From: Benincasa hispida
Lineage: Eukaryota; Streptophyta; Magnoliopsida; Cucurbitales; Cucurbitaceae
Assembly (NCBI RefSeq): GCF_009727055.1
Contig: NC_052350.1
Coordinates: 21,891,364 to 21,955,363, forward strand
DNA length: 64,000 bases
Direction of reading: 5' to 3'
Below are positions 11,565 through 23,994 of the stretch, one piece after another. The translations under genes were made by a program, and so were the position numbers. Within the stretch, counting starts at the first letter, position 1. Every line of letters begins with the position of its first letter. Under the pieces are notes generated by a model. The model made no database searches, was not told where the DNA came from, and saw only the letters and a list, made by a program, of their open reading frames with translations.

Positions 11565-12290
11565 ACAGCGTCGGTTCAATAAGCCTCCCATTTCAGGGGT
11601 AAGACTGGGTAGATAGGGAACACTAGGTGCAAGACGGAATTCACTCTTATCCGCCTTTGGGGATAGTAGAGAGGTTGTTCCCTTAGGTGTTGACTTCGGG
11701 TCTTGAACAAGGAGCCTCACCTTCTCATTGGTCCGAGAGGGACTCAATTTGGTGATTGGATCATAAACCAATTATTCATTAGAGGATCAGTGCCACTTAA
11801 AGAGTAAGATGTAATCTTCGGGATAAAATAGCTTTTGAACCAGCCGTTATTACGAACAACCTGTGAAGGGTTGACTTACTGATTATGGTTATATCGAGTG
11901 GACAGAAATATATTTACAGTGAGAAAAGTACAACTATAAAACTTTTGTGGAATGATTTGATAGTTAATGAATGTTGGTTAATTGGGTTAAAAAGTTTAGC
12001 CAGTCAATCTTGGATCATTGGAGCCCATAATCTGTAGGTCTTTAAAGTCCTTCTACTAGCTCATATCAGACTAAACCTTAGAACAGTGTGAACGAGTTCG
12101 AAGTTTTTGATTTCAATTTTTAGAGTAAAGTGTTAAATATATCCGATATATTTAACCTAATGTTTAATTATTAATTAAACATACAGAGAATGAAAAAGAT
12201 ATTTAAATAAGATTTGAATATCATAATTTTCTAAATATGGATTCAAAATCAGTCAATCAAGATTGATCGAGATTAGTGTGATTTTAAATT
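11565..12290 (+). mobile_element. LTR fragment of the TGTTG-type LTR family (plus orientation)
   Basis: Contains the block shared by all large LTRs in this window: CCTCCCATTTCAGGGGTAAG, AACAACCTGTGAAGGGTTGACTTACTGAT, TATATCGAGTGGACAGAAATATAT, GTTAATGAATGTTGG, CCCATAATCTGTAGGTC. It is truncated at the 5' side where it joins the copia fragment. Confidence 0.75.
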
Positions 12291-12489
12291 AATCGTTTAA
12301 CTTAAAATTAATTGTTTAAATTAAATTTTAAATTAAAGAGGTCAAAATTGGATTGAAAGTCAAAATTGTTGACTAGGTCAAAATGCTGACTATAGACATT
12401 GAGAGTAAAAAAGACAAAAGGTTGACTATAGACTTTGAGACTCAAACTTTGACCATTTGACCAAGTTAGTGGAAAAATCCAAGATTGAT

Positions 12490-13955
12490 TGAGTGGAAAT
12501 CTACTATGAACATTTCTTTCACCCACTTACTATGAACTACTTCCCCCATTCACCTTCATACTAACCCATGCAAACACTTTTCAAATGGAGCAGTCGCGGT
12601 AAAAGTGATACGAAGCCGAGCATGGATCTCACAGTGTGAACTCTTGGGGACGTGAGAGCTAAAAAAAGATATATTGTATATATTATTAATCTCCCAATGA
12701 AGTGTTCTAAGTGTTTAGGTTTCCTTCTACTTAGGTAAATTCCGGCTAATTTAAACAACCTAAGTCTATGTGGTTAATCCAAGTATAACGTTTATATTTG
12801 AATTTTAACCTATGATGTCTAGGTGAAAAACCAGTTTTAAAACCTCACACCACTCATGCAAACTCATAAAACAAGTTAACAACGCTCAATTATTCGGCCA
12901 TAATCCCTAGGTAGGAGGTGTTCTGTAGACCGTTAACTTAAATACCTCCAACCTTAGATATGATTATATACTGGTTGAGTTTTTAACCATATTTTATAAG
13001 ATAATGACCTATTTTAACTATTAAAATACGTTGTTAACCTAAATGAGCATGCGGTTTATCTTTGTTATGGATTTTAATGTCTAATTCAATTTTATAACAA
13101 CTTATAAAATAATAGACATGCTTTCCATCTATAACATTTATCAAAGGCATTCAAACTTTAATATAACACTTGTAATAAACTTTAGAAATCCTAATCATGC
13201 ATACTATATATTATAACTAACTTATAACATATGATTGTGCATGACATGCATGGTGGGATTTAAATCTATATGGCATACTATATAAACATACATGTTTAAT
13301 TTAAATATAACATATATCACATGCATAAAATATTTAAACAACACCAATATGGTTCAACTTTGGCATCAGCAAGCGATAAGAACTAAATATTACAAAAAAA
13401 ACGTAAAACACTGATTCAATATAAATCTAGTGACCTGAACCGGACCCGGACCGCTCGACCGACTCTCAAAAGCTCCAAAAGAGGCTAAATCGGACCTAAT
13501 CGGGCCGAACTAGTCAACAGGCCACCGAATCGGTCAAACCAATTTCTTCCCATGAACCAGCTCTGTCACATGCGTCTTTCTGGGCTGGGATGAACAACAT
13601 CATGATGCTTTATCCATCAGTGCAACGCCTCGAGATCCAAGACAAATAGTGTCGTGATGCTTTTTGAACAGCGTTGCGATGCTGCGAGGGCAATAATTCC
13701 AGTCCAGATTTCTGCTACGGAGCTTGCTTGCTTCAATCTTCAATTAAAACCTAATTTCATCTCTATTGACTCTAATAAAATTAAAAACTCTAAAGCACAC
13801 ATATAAACTCATCAAATCAGAGTCAATTACAAATTAAACTTCATAATCAAAGAGAAATCTAATGCTAAATTTGAATTTCAACCATAGCCAACCAAACATG
13901 CATTCTTAGAAATTCACCCATCAAATTCAAATTAATGTTAAAGTGCTTAAATCAT
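12490..13955 (-). mobile_element. Non-coding internal region of a LARD-like LTR element (copy B)
   Basis: Read on minus, this follows a primer-binding site and holds no gag or pol. It is recognised because the same landmarks recur at 56690-59039: GTGACACGAAGC/GTGATACGAAGC, CACCCACTTACTATGAACTACTTCCCCC, a run rich in CGGACCGG words, CTAGGGATTANGGCCGAATAATTGAG and repeated TATAACTTATAACAT words. Non-autonomous elements with long non-coding interiors are known as LARDs. The partner supplying proteins is probably the copia family here, which has a similar LTR. Confidence 0.65.
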
Positions 13956-13964
13956 GCTCTGATA
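13956..13964 (-). promoter_or_regulatory. Primer-binding site, initiator tRNA-Met type
   Basis: On the minus strand ATTAGTATCAGAGC follows directly after the LTR end ...CTATCA. TATCAGAGC is the usual complement of the 3' end of initiator Met-tRNA used by plant copia and related elements. Confidence 0.75.
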
Positions 13965-13969
13965 CTAAT

Positions 13970-15400
13970 TGATAGATAAGTCATGTAAAATGCGGCAGCA
14001 ATCAGAATTAATAAGCGTTTTTATTACACTTAATTTGAGTTTAAAAGCATGCATTGAAATTAATTTCAAAGGAGAGGGTTTCAAGAACACAATACCTTTG
14101 TTGAAACTCGACAATTCCAGCTTTTTTCCACGAATTGAATATCCACATTGATAGAGGACAACCAAAATGATCTTCTTTACTATCCTCTAACTTGGATTGA
14201 GAAATGAAATTTTTAAATAAACTCAATTAGGTGAAGGTGAAGAGAAGGGTTTCAGAGAAAAAAAGCAGAAATCTGGAAATCACCTTGCATGAACCTCTCC
14301 AATTTCAGAATTTGGAGTATTTATCAATCCAATTCATGCAGGCATTCTCTTAATCAACAACTTGACACCTCAAGCTACATGATTTAGTGGGCTTAGGTGT
14401 TAAGAAATGGATTAATCCACCTTAATTAGCTTGAAAATGTTGGAGAAATCCATTATGAATTAAAAATCAAATTTAATTTTCTTTTTCATTTCAAATTTCA
14501 TTAATTTTCACCAAAAAATAAAATAGTTTAAAAAAAAAAACCAAATCTGAATTTGAATTTTAAAAAATGAAAAAGTTTTATTTAAATAATTATAATTTAA
14601 TATCAAATATTAAATTAATTAAACACCTAATTGATACATGAGTCCTATTTATGTAATCCAATATTTAAATCAATATTTAAATATTATAATCTATTCGATT
14701 ACGTTTATTTTATTAAATAAAACGTTTAATTATATCAAATATAATTATTCAAACCCTAAATTGAATTTGAACACTTCAAATTAAAAACCCTAATTTTGAT
14801 TTTGAACATTTCAAATCCATTGAATTCACTAATCCAAGATTTAATTTTACGAGTTAGTAAAAGGACCTTATGAACCTACATATCATGAGCTCCAACGATT
14901 TGAGATTAATTGGCTAAATTCTTGAGACCAAATTTGATCAATATTCGTTAACTACCGAGACACACCACTATAGCTCAATAGTTACACTCTCCTCACCGTA
15001 AATATATTACTGTCCACTTTAATCATAATCAGTAAGTCGATCCTTCACAGGTCGTTCGTATTTACAATTAGGTCATAATTGCTGTTTTACCCCTATAAAT
15101 ACATCTTTCTCCTTAAGCTCCAACTGAGCCTCTATTGAACAATTTGGTTTATAGTCCAACTAATAAACTATATCCCTCTAGACCATAAAAGGGCAGGGCC
15201 CCTTTGTTTAAAATCAGGAATCAGTGCTTAAGAAAACAACCTATCTACTAACTCTAAGAAAGGTAGGAGTGAGTTTCATCTTGCAGGACTATGTCTCCAG
15301 CTATCTATTTGGTCTTATCCCCAAAATGGGAGGCTTATTGAGCAGTGCTGTCAGACTACTCTCACATATGCAGATCAAAGGATAATCCCAAATAAACAAA
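13970..15400 (-). mobile_element. 5' LTR of copy B (minus), truncated at its U3 side
   Basis: On minus the LTR ends ...TTATCTATCA at 13970, directly before the primer-binding site. The shared block (GGGAGGCTTATTGAGCAGTGCTG, CTTCACAGGTCGTTCGTA, TTCGTTAACTACCGAGACAC as read on +) lies at 14880-15360. The U3 start is missing. 15385-15500 instead holds short duplicated pieces of LTR text (ATCTATTTGGTCTTATCCCC twice), pointing to a rearranged junction. Confidence 0.7.
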
Positions 15401-15595
15401 AGTTCATATTTGTCTATTCTCTAGACATCAAATAGATATTTATCTATTTGGTCTTATCCCCAAAATGGGATGGCAGGAATAAGCCCATGAAGTCTATTCT
15501 CCAGACATCAAATAACTCAACTTCTAAGATAACACTTAATGACATCTCATTTCTTCCAAAAATATTACCGGTGTATTGGCAATTGTCTTATCTCA

Positions 15596-16490
15596 TTACA
15601 TATTCCCTGGCATCTTTGAAAAATGTTGGTCAATAATACCCATTTTGCAGTACCTTAGTTGTTGTATATTGACCCTCAAAATGCCCACTGAATGGTGACT
15701 CATGGAATTGATATAAGATGTGTTGATATCCAGTCTCGGGTGCACGTTGTCTGAAAATATGGTCTGAGCCTCACTTGTAAAGGTGAGGCTCGTCCCAATA
15801 ATAAAATTTACATTCATGTACCATTTTCTTCTTTTATTGCGAAGTGTATTCTTCTGGGAATTGCTTGCATACCAGATAATTGCCAATATTAGTGTTACAG
15901 GGTAAAATTTCATCAATCTTCAATATTGCCTCATCAGGGAAACAAGTGTTGACCTCTGGTTGTAGTTGATCGCATTCGGCTTTCTCAAGTTGTGATAGGT
16001 GGTCTACTACCTTGCTCTAATCCTTTTCGATCAACAATTTCTGTATCGAACTCTTGCAACAGTAGCACCCATCTAGTCAACTACAACTTTGCATCCTTTT
16101 TGGTCATTAGATACTTGATTACCGAGTGATCTGTATAGATAATAACTTTTGATCCCAACAAATAAGGTCTAAATTTCTCAACTATAAACACTATTGAAAG
16201 TAACTCCTTCTCGATTGTTGTATAGTTCATCTGTGCACTATCAAAAGTTTTGCTTGCATATGCGATCAGCTGAAGAATTCTGTCTTTCACTACGCTAGGG
16301 TTGTCCCCATCGCATAGCCACTTTCATCGCACATCAATTCAAATGGACTTGACCAATCAGATACGATCAGAATATGTGTTGTGACTAGCACTTGCTTTAG
16401 TGTCTCAAATGCTCTCAAACAATCATGGCCGAATTCAAAAGCTCTATTAACTTCCAAAAACATGTTCAAAATAAAGGATGCCTGTGAAGG
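15596..16490 (-). pseudogene. Ty3/gypsy RT-RNase H-integrase fragment
   Basis: On minus, SPFELMCDESGYAMG, then YASKTFDSAQMNYTTIEKEL and YTDHSVIKYLMTKKDAK are diagnostic of gypsy RNase H. Further on, after frame changes, are the His2Cys2 integrase zinc-finger region (HESPFSGHFEGQY) and NGYYWPTFFKDA. Stops occur at about 16290 and 16080. No LTR can be assigned. Confidence 0.85.
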
Positions 16491-16625
16491 GTCTGCACTG
16501 GAAGCGGATTGTCCAAAATTTCCCAAATTTTATAGAATGAAAAATTTTACAATAAACAGAACAAAATTTATGCATTTGACAAAAAAATACAACATGCTTT
16601 TAATAAAAAATAGAGAAGAAATAAA

Positions 16626-17547
16626 TATTCCTTAACTATCGAGACACACTATATAGCTCGATAATTGCACTCTCCTCACTTAGATATATTTCTTTCTATT
16701 TTAATCAAAATCAGTAAGTCGATCATTCACAGTTTGTTCATATTTACAACTAGGTCAAAATTACCATGTTACCCTTGTAAATACATCTTGCTCCTTAAGC
16801 TCCCACTAAACCTATATTGAACAATTTGGTTTATAGTCCAACTAATAAACCATATCCCTCTTGGCCATAAGAGGGTGGGGTCCCTTTGTTCAAAACCAAG
16901 AATCAGTGCTTAAAATAACAACCTATATGCTAGCTCTAAGATGAGTAGGAGTGAGTTCTATCTTACAAGACTATGTCACCAACTATCTATCTGGTCTTAT
17001 CCCTAAAATGGGAGGTTTATTGAGCAGTGTTGTTGGACTACTTTCACTTATGCAAATCAAAGGATAATCTCGAATAAACAAAAGTTCATAATTAGCACAG
17101 GATTAAGATCGAGTTACCCTAGGTCATCGAATTTGAAATAGTCAGATTTAACAGTAAACGATCGTTATAAGGAAAAGTGACTATTTCGAGGTCCGGTCTT
17201 ATGCAAACATGCTTTACATAGAATGCCTCCACTCACATATCTCTACATGAATGATTTTGGGATCACGTCATTTGTATCAGTTTACAAAGTTGCATCCAAT
17301 AGTGTTACTAGGATGAGGTACCCAATCCCATCCATATACTTATAGACCATTTTGACTATATATTAAACTTTGATCCACTTTTTTGTCTCCACATAAAGTT
17401 AAAGTATTCATATTATAGCCATAGATTTGTTTTATGGATTTTTATAATAGAATGTAATATCAATAACATTTTATTGAATGATTATTGATAAAAAAAAAAT
17501 TATGTTTCTAATATTTACGAACTGCGAGTTTTAGGACATTCTCAACA
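16626..17547 (-). mobile_element. 3' LTR of copia copy C, with polypurine tract at 17548-17560
   Basis: On minus AAGTGGGAGAT (polypurine tract) directly precedes TGTTGAGAATGTCC, the LTR start at 17547. Downstream are a TATA-rich stretch and then the shared LTR block (on +, CTTACTACTTTCACTTATG, CTTCACAGTTTGTTC, TTAACTATCGAGACACAC). The LTR is cut near 16626, next to 90 bp of unassigned sequence and the gypsy fragment. Confidence 0.75.
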
Positions 17548-17559
17548 ATCTCCCACTTA

Positions 17560-20500
17560 GACTAATACTCTTGTGAGTTAGAAATATATTCAAATATATA
17601 TGTTTACAATGTTGAGAAAATAGAGAGAAAATACAATAAACTAGGGCATCTATATATGCTTGCAATTTTCCCACTTGCCCTAGATTATGAAACTTGTAGT
17701 CCTAGTCTGACCAGGTGGCCCTCGAACATTTTAGCCAAGAGAGCCTTCGTAAATGGATCAACAAGATTATCTTCTGAGGCTATCTTCGTGACTATCACAT
17801 CTCCTTGGCGTACTATCTCTTTGATGAGATGGTACTTTCTTTCAATGTGTTTTCCGCATTTATGGCTTCTCGGTTCCTTTGAATTAGCAACTGTTCCACT
17901 ATTATTGCAATACAGGGTGATAGGCAGATGCATATTTGGAACACTTCCAAATCTGTCAGGAACTTGTATAGCCACACTACTTCTTTAGCTGCTACATATG
18001 CAGCTACATATTCAACTTCCATCGTGAAGTCATCAATACAACTCTGTTTGATGCTTCTTCATACTATAGTTCCTCTGTTAAAAGTAAAAACTAATCTTGA
18101 AGTAAATTTCCTAGAATCTACATCAGTCTAAAAATCAGAATCAGCGTATCCAGTAAGGATCAAATCCTTAGGCCCATACACAAGGATATAGTCCCTTGTT
18201 CTCTATAGATACTTGAGGATATTCTTAACAGCAGTCCAATGATTGTGTCCAGGGTTAGATTGGAACCTGCTAACAATTTCAACTGCAAACATATGTCAGG
18301 ACGTGTACACAACATAACGTACATCAAACTCCCAACTACTGATGCATATGGAATTCTTTTCATTTCCTCAACTTTTTGAGGCTTCTTAGGACACTGCTCC
18401 TTTGAAAAATGAATTCCATGTCTAAAAGGTAACATACCCTTTTTGGAATTTTGCATATTATACTTTGACAACATTTTGTCCATATAAGGTGCTTTAGATA
18501 ATGCCAACGTTTTGTCTTGCGATTCCGAACAATTTGGATCCCAAGAACGTACTAAGCATCTCCCAAATCTTTCATTTAGAATTTTGATGCAAGCCATCGC
18601 TTCACGTCAGTAAGGAAAATTGTCTCTTTCCCAATGAGTAAGATATCATCAACATAAAGAACCAAGAAAGCTACAGTTATGTTAACTATCTTCTTGTAAA
18701 CACAAGGTTCATCAACATTCTATTCAAATCCATAAGATTTGATTGCAGTGTCAAATCTTATATTCCAGGATCTAGATGCTTGTTTTAATCCATAGATGGA
18801 TCTTTTAAGCTTGCAAACTTTTTGTTCTTGACCCTGTTCAATGAACCTTTTTGGTTGAGACATGTATATACTTTCATCAAGATGGCCATTCAAAGAAGCT
18901 TTCTTGACATTCATCTGCCATATTTCTTAATCATAATATGTGGAAATGGACAAATGTATTCTTATAGATTTTATCATGGTAATAGGAGGGAAGGTTTCTT
19001 CATAGTCTACCCCCTCTCTTTGGGTAAACCCCTCTAGTTGATCTACAAGTTCTCAGACAAAATTGAAGTACATTGACTCCATTTCTAGGTCCATGGCTTT
19101 TATCCATTATTCCCTATCAACATCGTCCATTTCCTATTTAAAGGTCAATGGATGCTCTAGGCCATCATCAGGTATGATGATTTGAGTTTCTATTAAACCC
19201 ATGTAGCATTCAAGCTGATGAACAACCCTTCCACTACGTTGAGGCATTACCAACTCTTGATGGAGCAACAATTGTTGTTGATGGACTAGCTTGATCAACA
19301 ACTTTTGTTGATTTATCTGTATTTTCTTTGGTTATTTCACTCAATACTAGTTTACTGCAAGGTTGATGATTCCTAATATGATCTTCTTTTAATAATGTAG
19401 TATTTTTCGATACAAATACTTTATCTTCTTGATGATCATAAAACAATCCACCTTTTGTTTCTTTAAGGTTTCCTACAAATAGGCATAATTTTGAACGTCG
19501 TTCCAACTTCTTATGGTTTTTCACCAACATGTTTGTCAGGAATCCCCAGATTCTTAAGTGACATAAACTACCTTTACGTCCCCTCCATAACTCATATGAT
19601 GTTTCTGAAACAATTGTTTAGGGAGCCATGTTCAAAATGAATACAATAGTCTATACTACATACCCTAAAAGGATTGAGGTAACTGAGCATAGCTCATCAT
19701 TGAACGAACCATGTCCAACAAGGTTCGATTTCTTCTTTCTGCAACACCATTTTTTTGTGGTGTTCCAAGTGCTATGAGTTGGGATTGAATTCCATGGTTT
19801 GTTAGATAGTTTTGAAATTGTAAATCCATATATTCACCATCTTGATTTATTGACCTAATAAGTTTTCAACTTCTGTTTTAAATTCTTTGAACTTTTCAAG
19901 AGTTGCAGACTTATGACTCATTAAGTAAATATAGTCATGTCTCGAATAATCATCAACAAAACCGATGAAATATTCATATCCTCCTCGAGCTATCACATTC
20001 ATTGGACCACAAATGTTTGAATGGATGAGTTCTAGAGGTTCTTTGGCTCTAAGACCTTTTCCTGTATAAGATCTTTTGGTCATTTTATCTTCAAGACATG
20101 ATTCACATAGAGGTAATGAACTGTCTTCTAACTGATTTAGATGACTTTTTTTTAACCAATCTATCAATCCTTTTTAGATTTATGTGACTAAGTATTAAGT
20201 GCCAAAGATGGGTATTAGGAGAAATTTTTCGTCTTTTATTTTCAGTTTCTACCATTTTAAATATCTCTATATTTAAAATGACTTTTACTTTAGTTGGGTT
20301 TAACATATACAAGTTATTTTTAAGTCTAGCTGAACAAATATGAACACCTCTTGAACTAATGAACATTTCATTGATTTCAAATGTTACTTTATACATATTT
20401 TCTACTAAATGATAAACGGATATCAAGTTACTTTTCATTATGGGTACATAGTATGCATTTTCAAGCAAGATGTAAGAGTCTTCTTAACATAAGTTGACGT

Positions 20501-20635
20501 CTCCCACTTCTTCTGCTGAAATGACTTCACCCGTTTCCACCTTGAAAGTCATTTCATTCTCTGAAAGATGAGTCTAAGAACTAGTTTCCTGAAGAAAAGT
20601 ACAAATATGGCTAACAATGCTTGAATCTAATATCC
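17560..20635 (-). pseudogene. Ty1/copia pol, degraded (copy C): protease to RNase H
   Basis: Order on minus: protease trace (WILDSS near 20630), GAG-pre-integrase (LWHLILSHINLKRIDRLVKK), integrase (GPMNVIARGGYEYFIGFVDDYSRHDY), RT (ESIYMSQPKRF, KLKRSIYGLKQASRSWN, then LYVDDILLIG near 18640), RNase H (MKRIPYASVVGSLMYVM, EVEYVAAYVAAKEVVW, SKEPRSHKCGKHIERKYH). Several stops and frameshifts, so not autonomous. Gag is missing because the 5' side is cut at 20635, where the 5' LTR end of the next copia element begins. Confidence 0.9.
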
Positions 20636-20670
20636 AGGTTAAGTCTTTTTGTTTTCCTTTTTTCATATTA

Positions 20671-20682
20671 TGGTATCAGAGC
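20671..20682 (+). promoter_or_regulatory. Primer-binding site TGGTATCAGAGC
   Basis: Exact copia-type primer-binding site complementary to initiator Met-tRNA, five bases after the LTR end. Confidence 0.9.
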
Positions 20683-20779
20683 TATAAGGTTTCTTCTTCA
20701 TTTTTTTATGGCGTCAAGCTCATAAACTTCGAATGGGGAGAGCATTCAAGTAGTGACTACAACTCTTTCGATGACATCA

Positions 20780-21654
20780 ATGTTACTGGCAATAGTTATG
20801 TGCTTATTCAGCAGTTTATATCATGTTTGAATACTGAATTTTCTCCTAAAGATCTTGGTGATTTGTCCTTCTTTCTTGGTATTCAAGTTTTACGAAATCA
20901 GTCTATAATGCATTTGTCTCAAGCTTGGTATATTAATGATTTGTTGGCTTAGGCAAGCATGTCTAATTGCAAGCCCATTCACTCCCCCATGACATTTGGT
21001 GTACATTTATCTCTTACTGATGGTGAAAAACTAGAGAATCCTACTGAATATAAAAGCCTTGTTAGTGCTTTATAATATTGCACACTTACCGACCTAACAT
21101 CAGCTTATCTGTGGGAAAACTCTGTCAGTTTATGCACGCCCCTACCATGATTCATCTTCAAGCTGCTACACGTCTGTTTTGCTACCTAAAAGGGACGATG
21201 AATCATGGTATTATACTCTCCAAGTCCTCTATCTCAGCCTTAACCTGCTTTACTGATGCAGATTAGTCCAACTGCTTGGACGATAGGAGAAGCACAAGTG
21301 GATTTTTTGTTTTCCTTAGTTCGAGTTTAGTTTCTTGGGGTTTATCGAAACAGAGAGTTGTTTCACGTTCAAGTGTCGAGTATGAGTACAGGGGAATGTC
21401 AAATGTTGCTGCTGAGATATTATGTATTCAATCTATCTTGTTGGAACTTGGTTTTTGCAATCTTCCTCCACCTTTACCACTATGTGACAATATTAGTGCT
21501 ACATACTAAGCTGCTAATCCCATTCTTCACAATCACATAAAACACATAGAAATCAATCATCATTTCATAGGGAGAAGATTGCTTGAGGTCAACTCTCTGT
21601 TAAGTTTGTGTCATCAGATGACCAACTTGCTGATATCATGACCAAGGCGCTTTT
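20780..21654 (+). pseudogene. Copia RT C-terminus and RNase H (copy I), first part
   Basis: Motifs FSPKDLGDLSFFLGIQV, NCKPIHSPM, SAYLWENSV and DQLADIMTKAL are preserved across frame changes. The last codons before the insertion are MTKAL, followed immediately by the inserted LTR. Confidence 0.85.
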
Positions 21655-23664
21655 TGAAGGAAATCGGACATGAGCATTTCCATGAGTAGCGGAAGGATCT
21701 TTCCAAATTTCAATCGTATATGAACATTAAAATTACAATCACAAACGGAAACATACGGTTATGCATAAATCGAAATTACGACATGCTTTTCTAAACGATC
21801 AAGGCAAAGAATTAACAAACCTTTGAAGACTCATCTTCAAGTTCCTTGATCACGAATGCTTGATCACAGCAACAAAGCAACACACGAACGTTCGTCTAAC
21901 ACGACCGTTACACTGCACGATCACAGTGAACTCAAACTAATCGATCACCATGGTCACAAACACCCCAAACACCACGAACGTCCTCCACAAAACCTCGACT
22001 GTGTCGGGTTGAGTATGACACCACCAAAAAGTTTACCTCAGTATTCTCAATGTGAGAATCTAGAGTGTGGGCTATGTGTAGACTTTGTTAGAGGATGAGA
22101 CCAAAAGAGGACAATCGTGTAAACGATTGAGCAAGTAGGAGAAAATAAAGCCTATCGTATAGGTTGATGCCAAATCATTTATCAAAAGCTATGCGATCGT
22201 TTAGCTCATCGTCTAACAGAGTGTCTATCGTGTAGGAACACTCCACGATCGTCTAGTCTCTTCAAGCTGTCGTTTAGTAAATCTGATTTACTTGACAATT
22301 ATCTCGTGAATAATTTTCGAGAGTATAAAACTCAAAACAACGTTTTGCCAATCTCTCTTAAATTAGGAAAACATTTTTCCTTTTATCTCACGGTTACCAT
22401 GAAACCATCAATAACCTCTCACTCAATTGGTTATTAAAGAAAAAGAGATAATTATCCAATAATTAATATTATTATAAACATAAATGGTAACCAACTTATT
22501 ATACTATATTTATAACCTATAGTTTTAATATTTCATCTCATGAAACATACAAACCATAGCTTTTTTTTTCTATTCCATGGCACTTAATGTAAATCTCATT
22601 TACATTAACCCTCCACTTAATGTATCTCATACACCATATCGATCATATCATATGTAATCGAATTACCTCTTGTCAATTTGACAATGAACCAAATAAACAC
22701 CAAGAACTAATTCTCAACTTGAATCCATTGAGCTACCAAGGGGATCTTATGGACCTGTAGCTCGAAGCTCCAATGGTACGTGAATAACTGACTAAACTCT
22801 TTAGTCAGGGGATCCACCATTCGTTAACTGCCAGACACTCCTAAAGATCAACAATTAAACTCTCCTTACTACAGATATATTATGTGTCATTCTTAACCAA
22901 TCAACAGTGCGATAATCCTTCACAGATCGCTTGTAAGTACAGCTCGGCCAATAACCGTTATGCCCCCGTAGTTACATCTAACTCCTTAAGTACCACTGAT
23001 TCCTCTAATAAACATAAGTCATAGTTCTACTATGACTGAGTCCTCTCTTCCAAAGAGAAGCTGTGGCCACTATGTTCAAGCCCTGGAATTAGCCCCAGAT
23101 CAGACAAGTCCCCAAAAAGGTAGGCATGTTGAGTTAGCAATCTGGCTACTCTCACCCACACTAATCAAAGGAACGTCCTCAAAGACAGAAGTTTCCAAAA
23201 CAATCAGCATTGAGGTCATGTCACCTATGGTCGTTTAGGTAAGATGTAAGTCTCCAGTATCAATGGCGTTATATACAGAGTCTAGTCATCTCGTGGTTCG
23301 GTCTTATACAAACTCTTTGTATAGGACCCCCTCGCATGTCTCCACATGAATGGCCAGGATCTACCATATATAGTAGCTTACAACACTTGCAAACCCCTAC
23401 AAAACGGGTTGTATCTGTAGTGTCACCAGGATTAGTTATCCTACCTTAATTCTTATACTACAGACCTATTTAGGTTATCACTTAAGACATGATTCACTTG
23501 TATATCTCATATACATGCTTAAGTTTACATACAATAACCATGGAGCTTTTTTTTTATTGGATTTAAGTAAATGCCAGAATGAAATAACGCTTATTTTATT
23601 CATAAACAATGTGTATAATTACAAACAACGAGACTCCGGGAGAATTAGGACACCAATCCCAACA
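21655..23664 (-). mobile_element. Solo LTR inserted in copia copy I
   Basis: 2,010 bp beginning TGAAGGAAATC and ending CCAATCCCAACA on + (TG...CA). It is flanked by CTTTT on the left and CTTTA on the right (4 of 5 match). Removing it with one duplication restores an open copia RNase H tail from MTKAL through 23738 without frame change, so both borders are secure. On minus it starts TGTTGGGATTGGTGTCC, like the other large LTRs, and carries the shared block at 22740-23300 and CGATCGTTTAG-type motifs at 22100-22280. No internal region or second LTR, hence a solo LTR formed by LTR-LTR recombination. Confidence 0.85.
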
Positions 23665-23665
23665 C

Positions 23666-23738
23666 TTTATTCTCCCTGTTTTCTCAATCTTAAGGCCAAA
23701 CTCTCTGTTGCTTCAGCACCACGTTCGCTTGAGAGGGG
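23666..23738 (+). pseudogene. Copia RNase H C-terminal tail (copy I), second part
   Basis: Continues the interrupted frame with NLKAKLSVASAPRSLERG and a TGA, the usual end of a Tork-like copia polyprotein, immediately before a purine-rich tract. Confidence 0.8.
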
Positions 23739-23993
23739 ATGATAAGATGATTTCTATTATTTCTATTCCTCCTTTATTTCTATACTTTTCCTTTCTGTTA
23801 TAAAAGATTCCTTCCAATATTTGTGGTGTATTTTTTTTTTTTTTTTTGCCTTTCTTTTTTGCTTTTTATTCTTCTATCAACTGTTGACATGTGGCACTAT
23901 TTTTTCCTTTAAATATGTAATGGATGAATAGTGCTCTTCATTGAGATTTTCTGTTATTTTCCTTTATAAGTCTTTTCATTTTCCTTATTTCAT
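23739..23993 (+). mobile_element. 3' LTR of copia copy I
   Basis: Follows the purine tract TTGAGAGGGGA, begins TGATAAGATGATT and ends near TTTTCCTTATTTCA, matching the end of the 5' LTR remnant (TTTTCCTTTTTTCA at 20652-20665). About 255 bp, with a TATAAAAG at about 23800. Confidence 0.65.
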
Positions 23994-23994
23994 A

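Larger units (their letters stand above)
20636..23993 (+). mobile_element. Ty1/copia element (copy I), internally deleted, split by a solo LTR
   Basis: 5' LTR remnant ends ...TTTCA at 20665, followed by the primer-binding site TGGTATCAGAGC (20671-20682) and a start-like ATGGCGTCAAGCTC. The frame then passes directly into RT C-terminal and RNase H sequence (SPKDLGDLSFFLGIQVL, ASMSNCKPIHSPM, RRSTSGFFVFL, CDNISATY), so gag, integrase and most of RT have been deleted. Stops at 20950, 21075 and elsewhere. The RNase H tail is interrupted at 21654 by a 2.0-kb LTR and resumes at 23666 in frame. Confidence 0.85.

Noticed and set aside
21856..22098. 80-codon + ORF with His-rich text
   Set aside because: Lies inside the U5 part of the minus-oriented solo LTR and ends in the CGATCG cluster.
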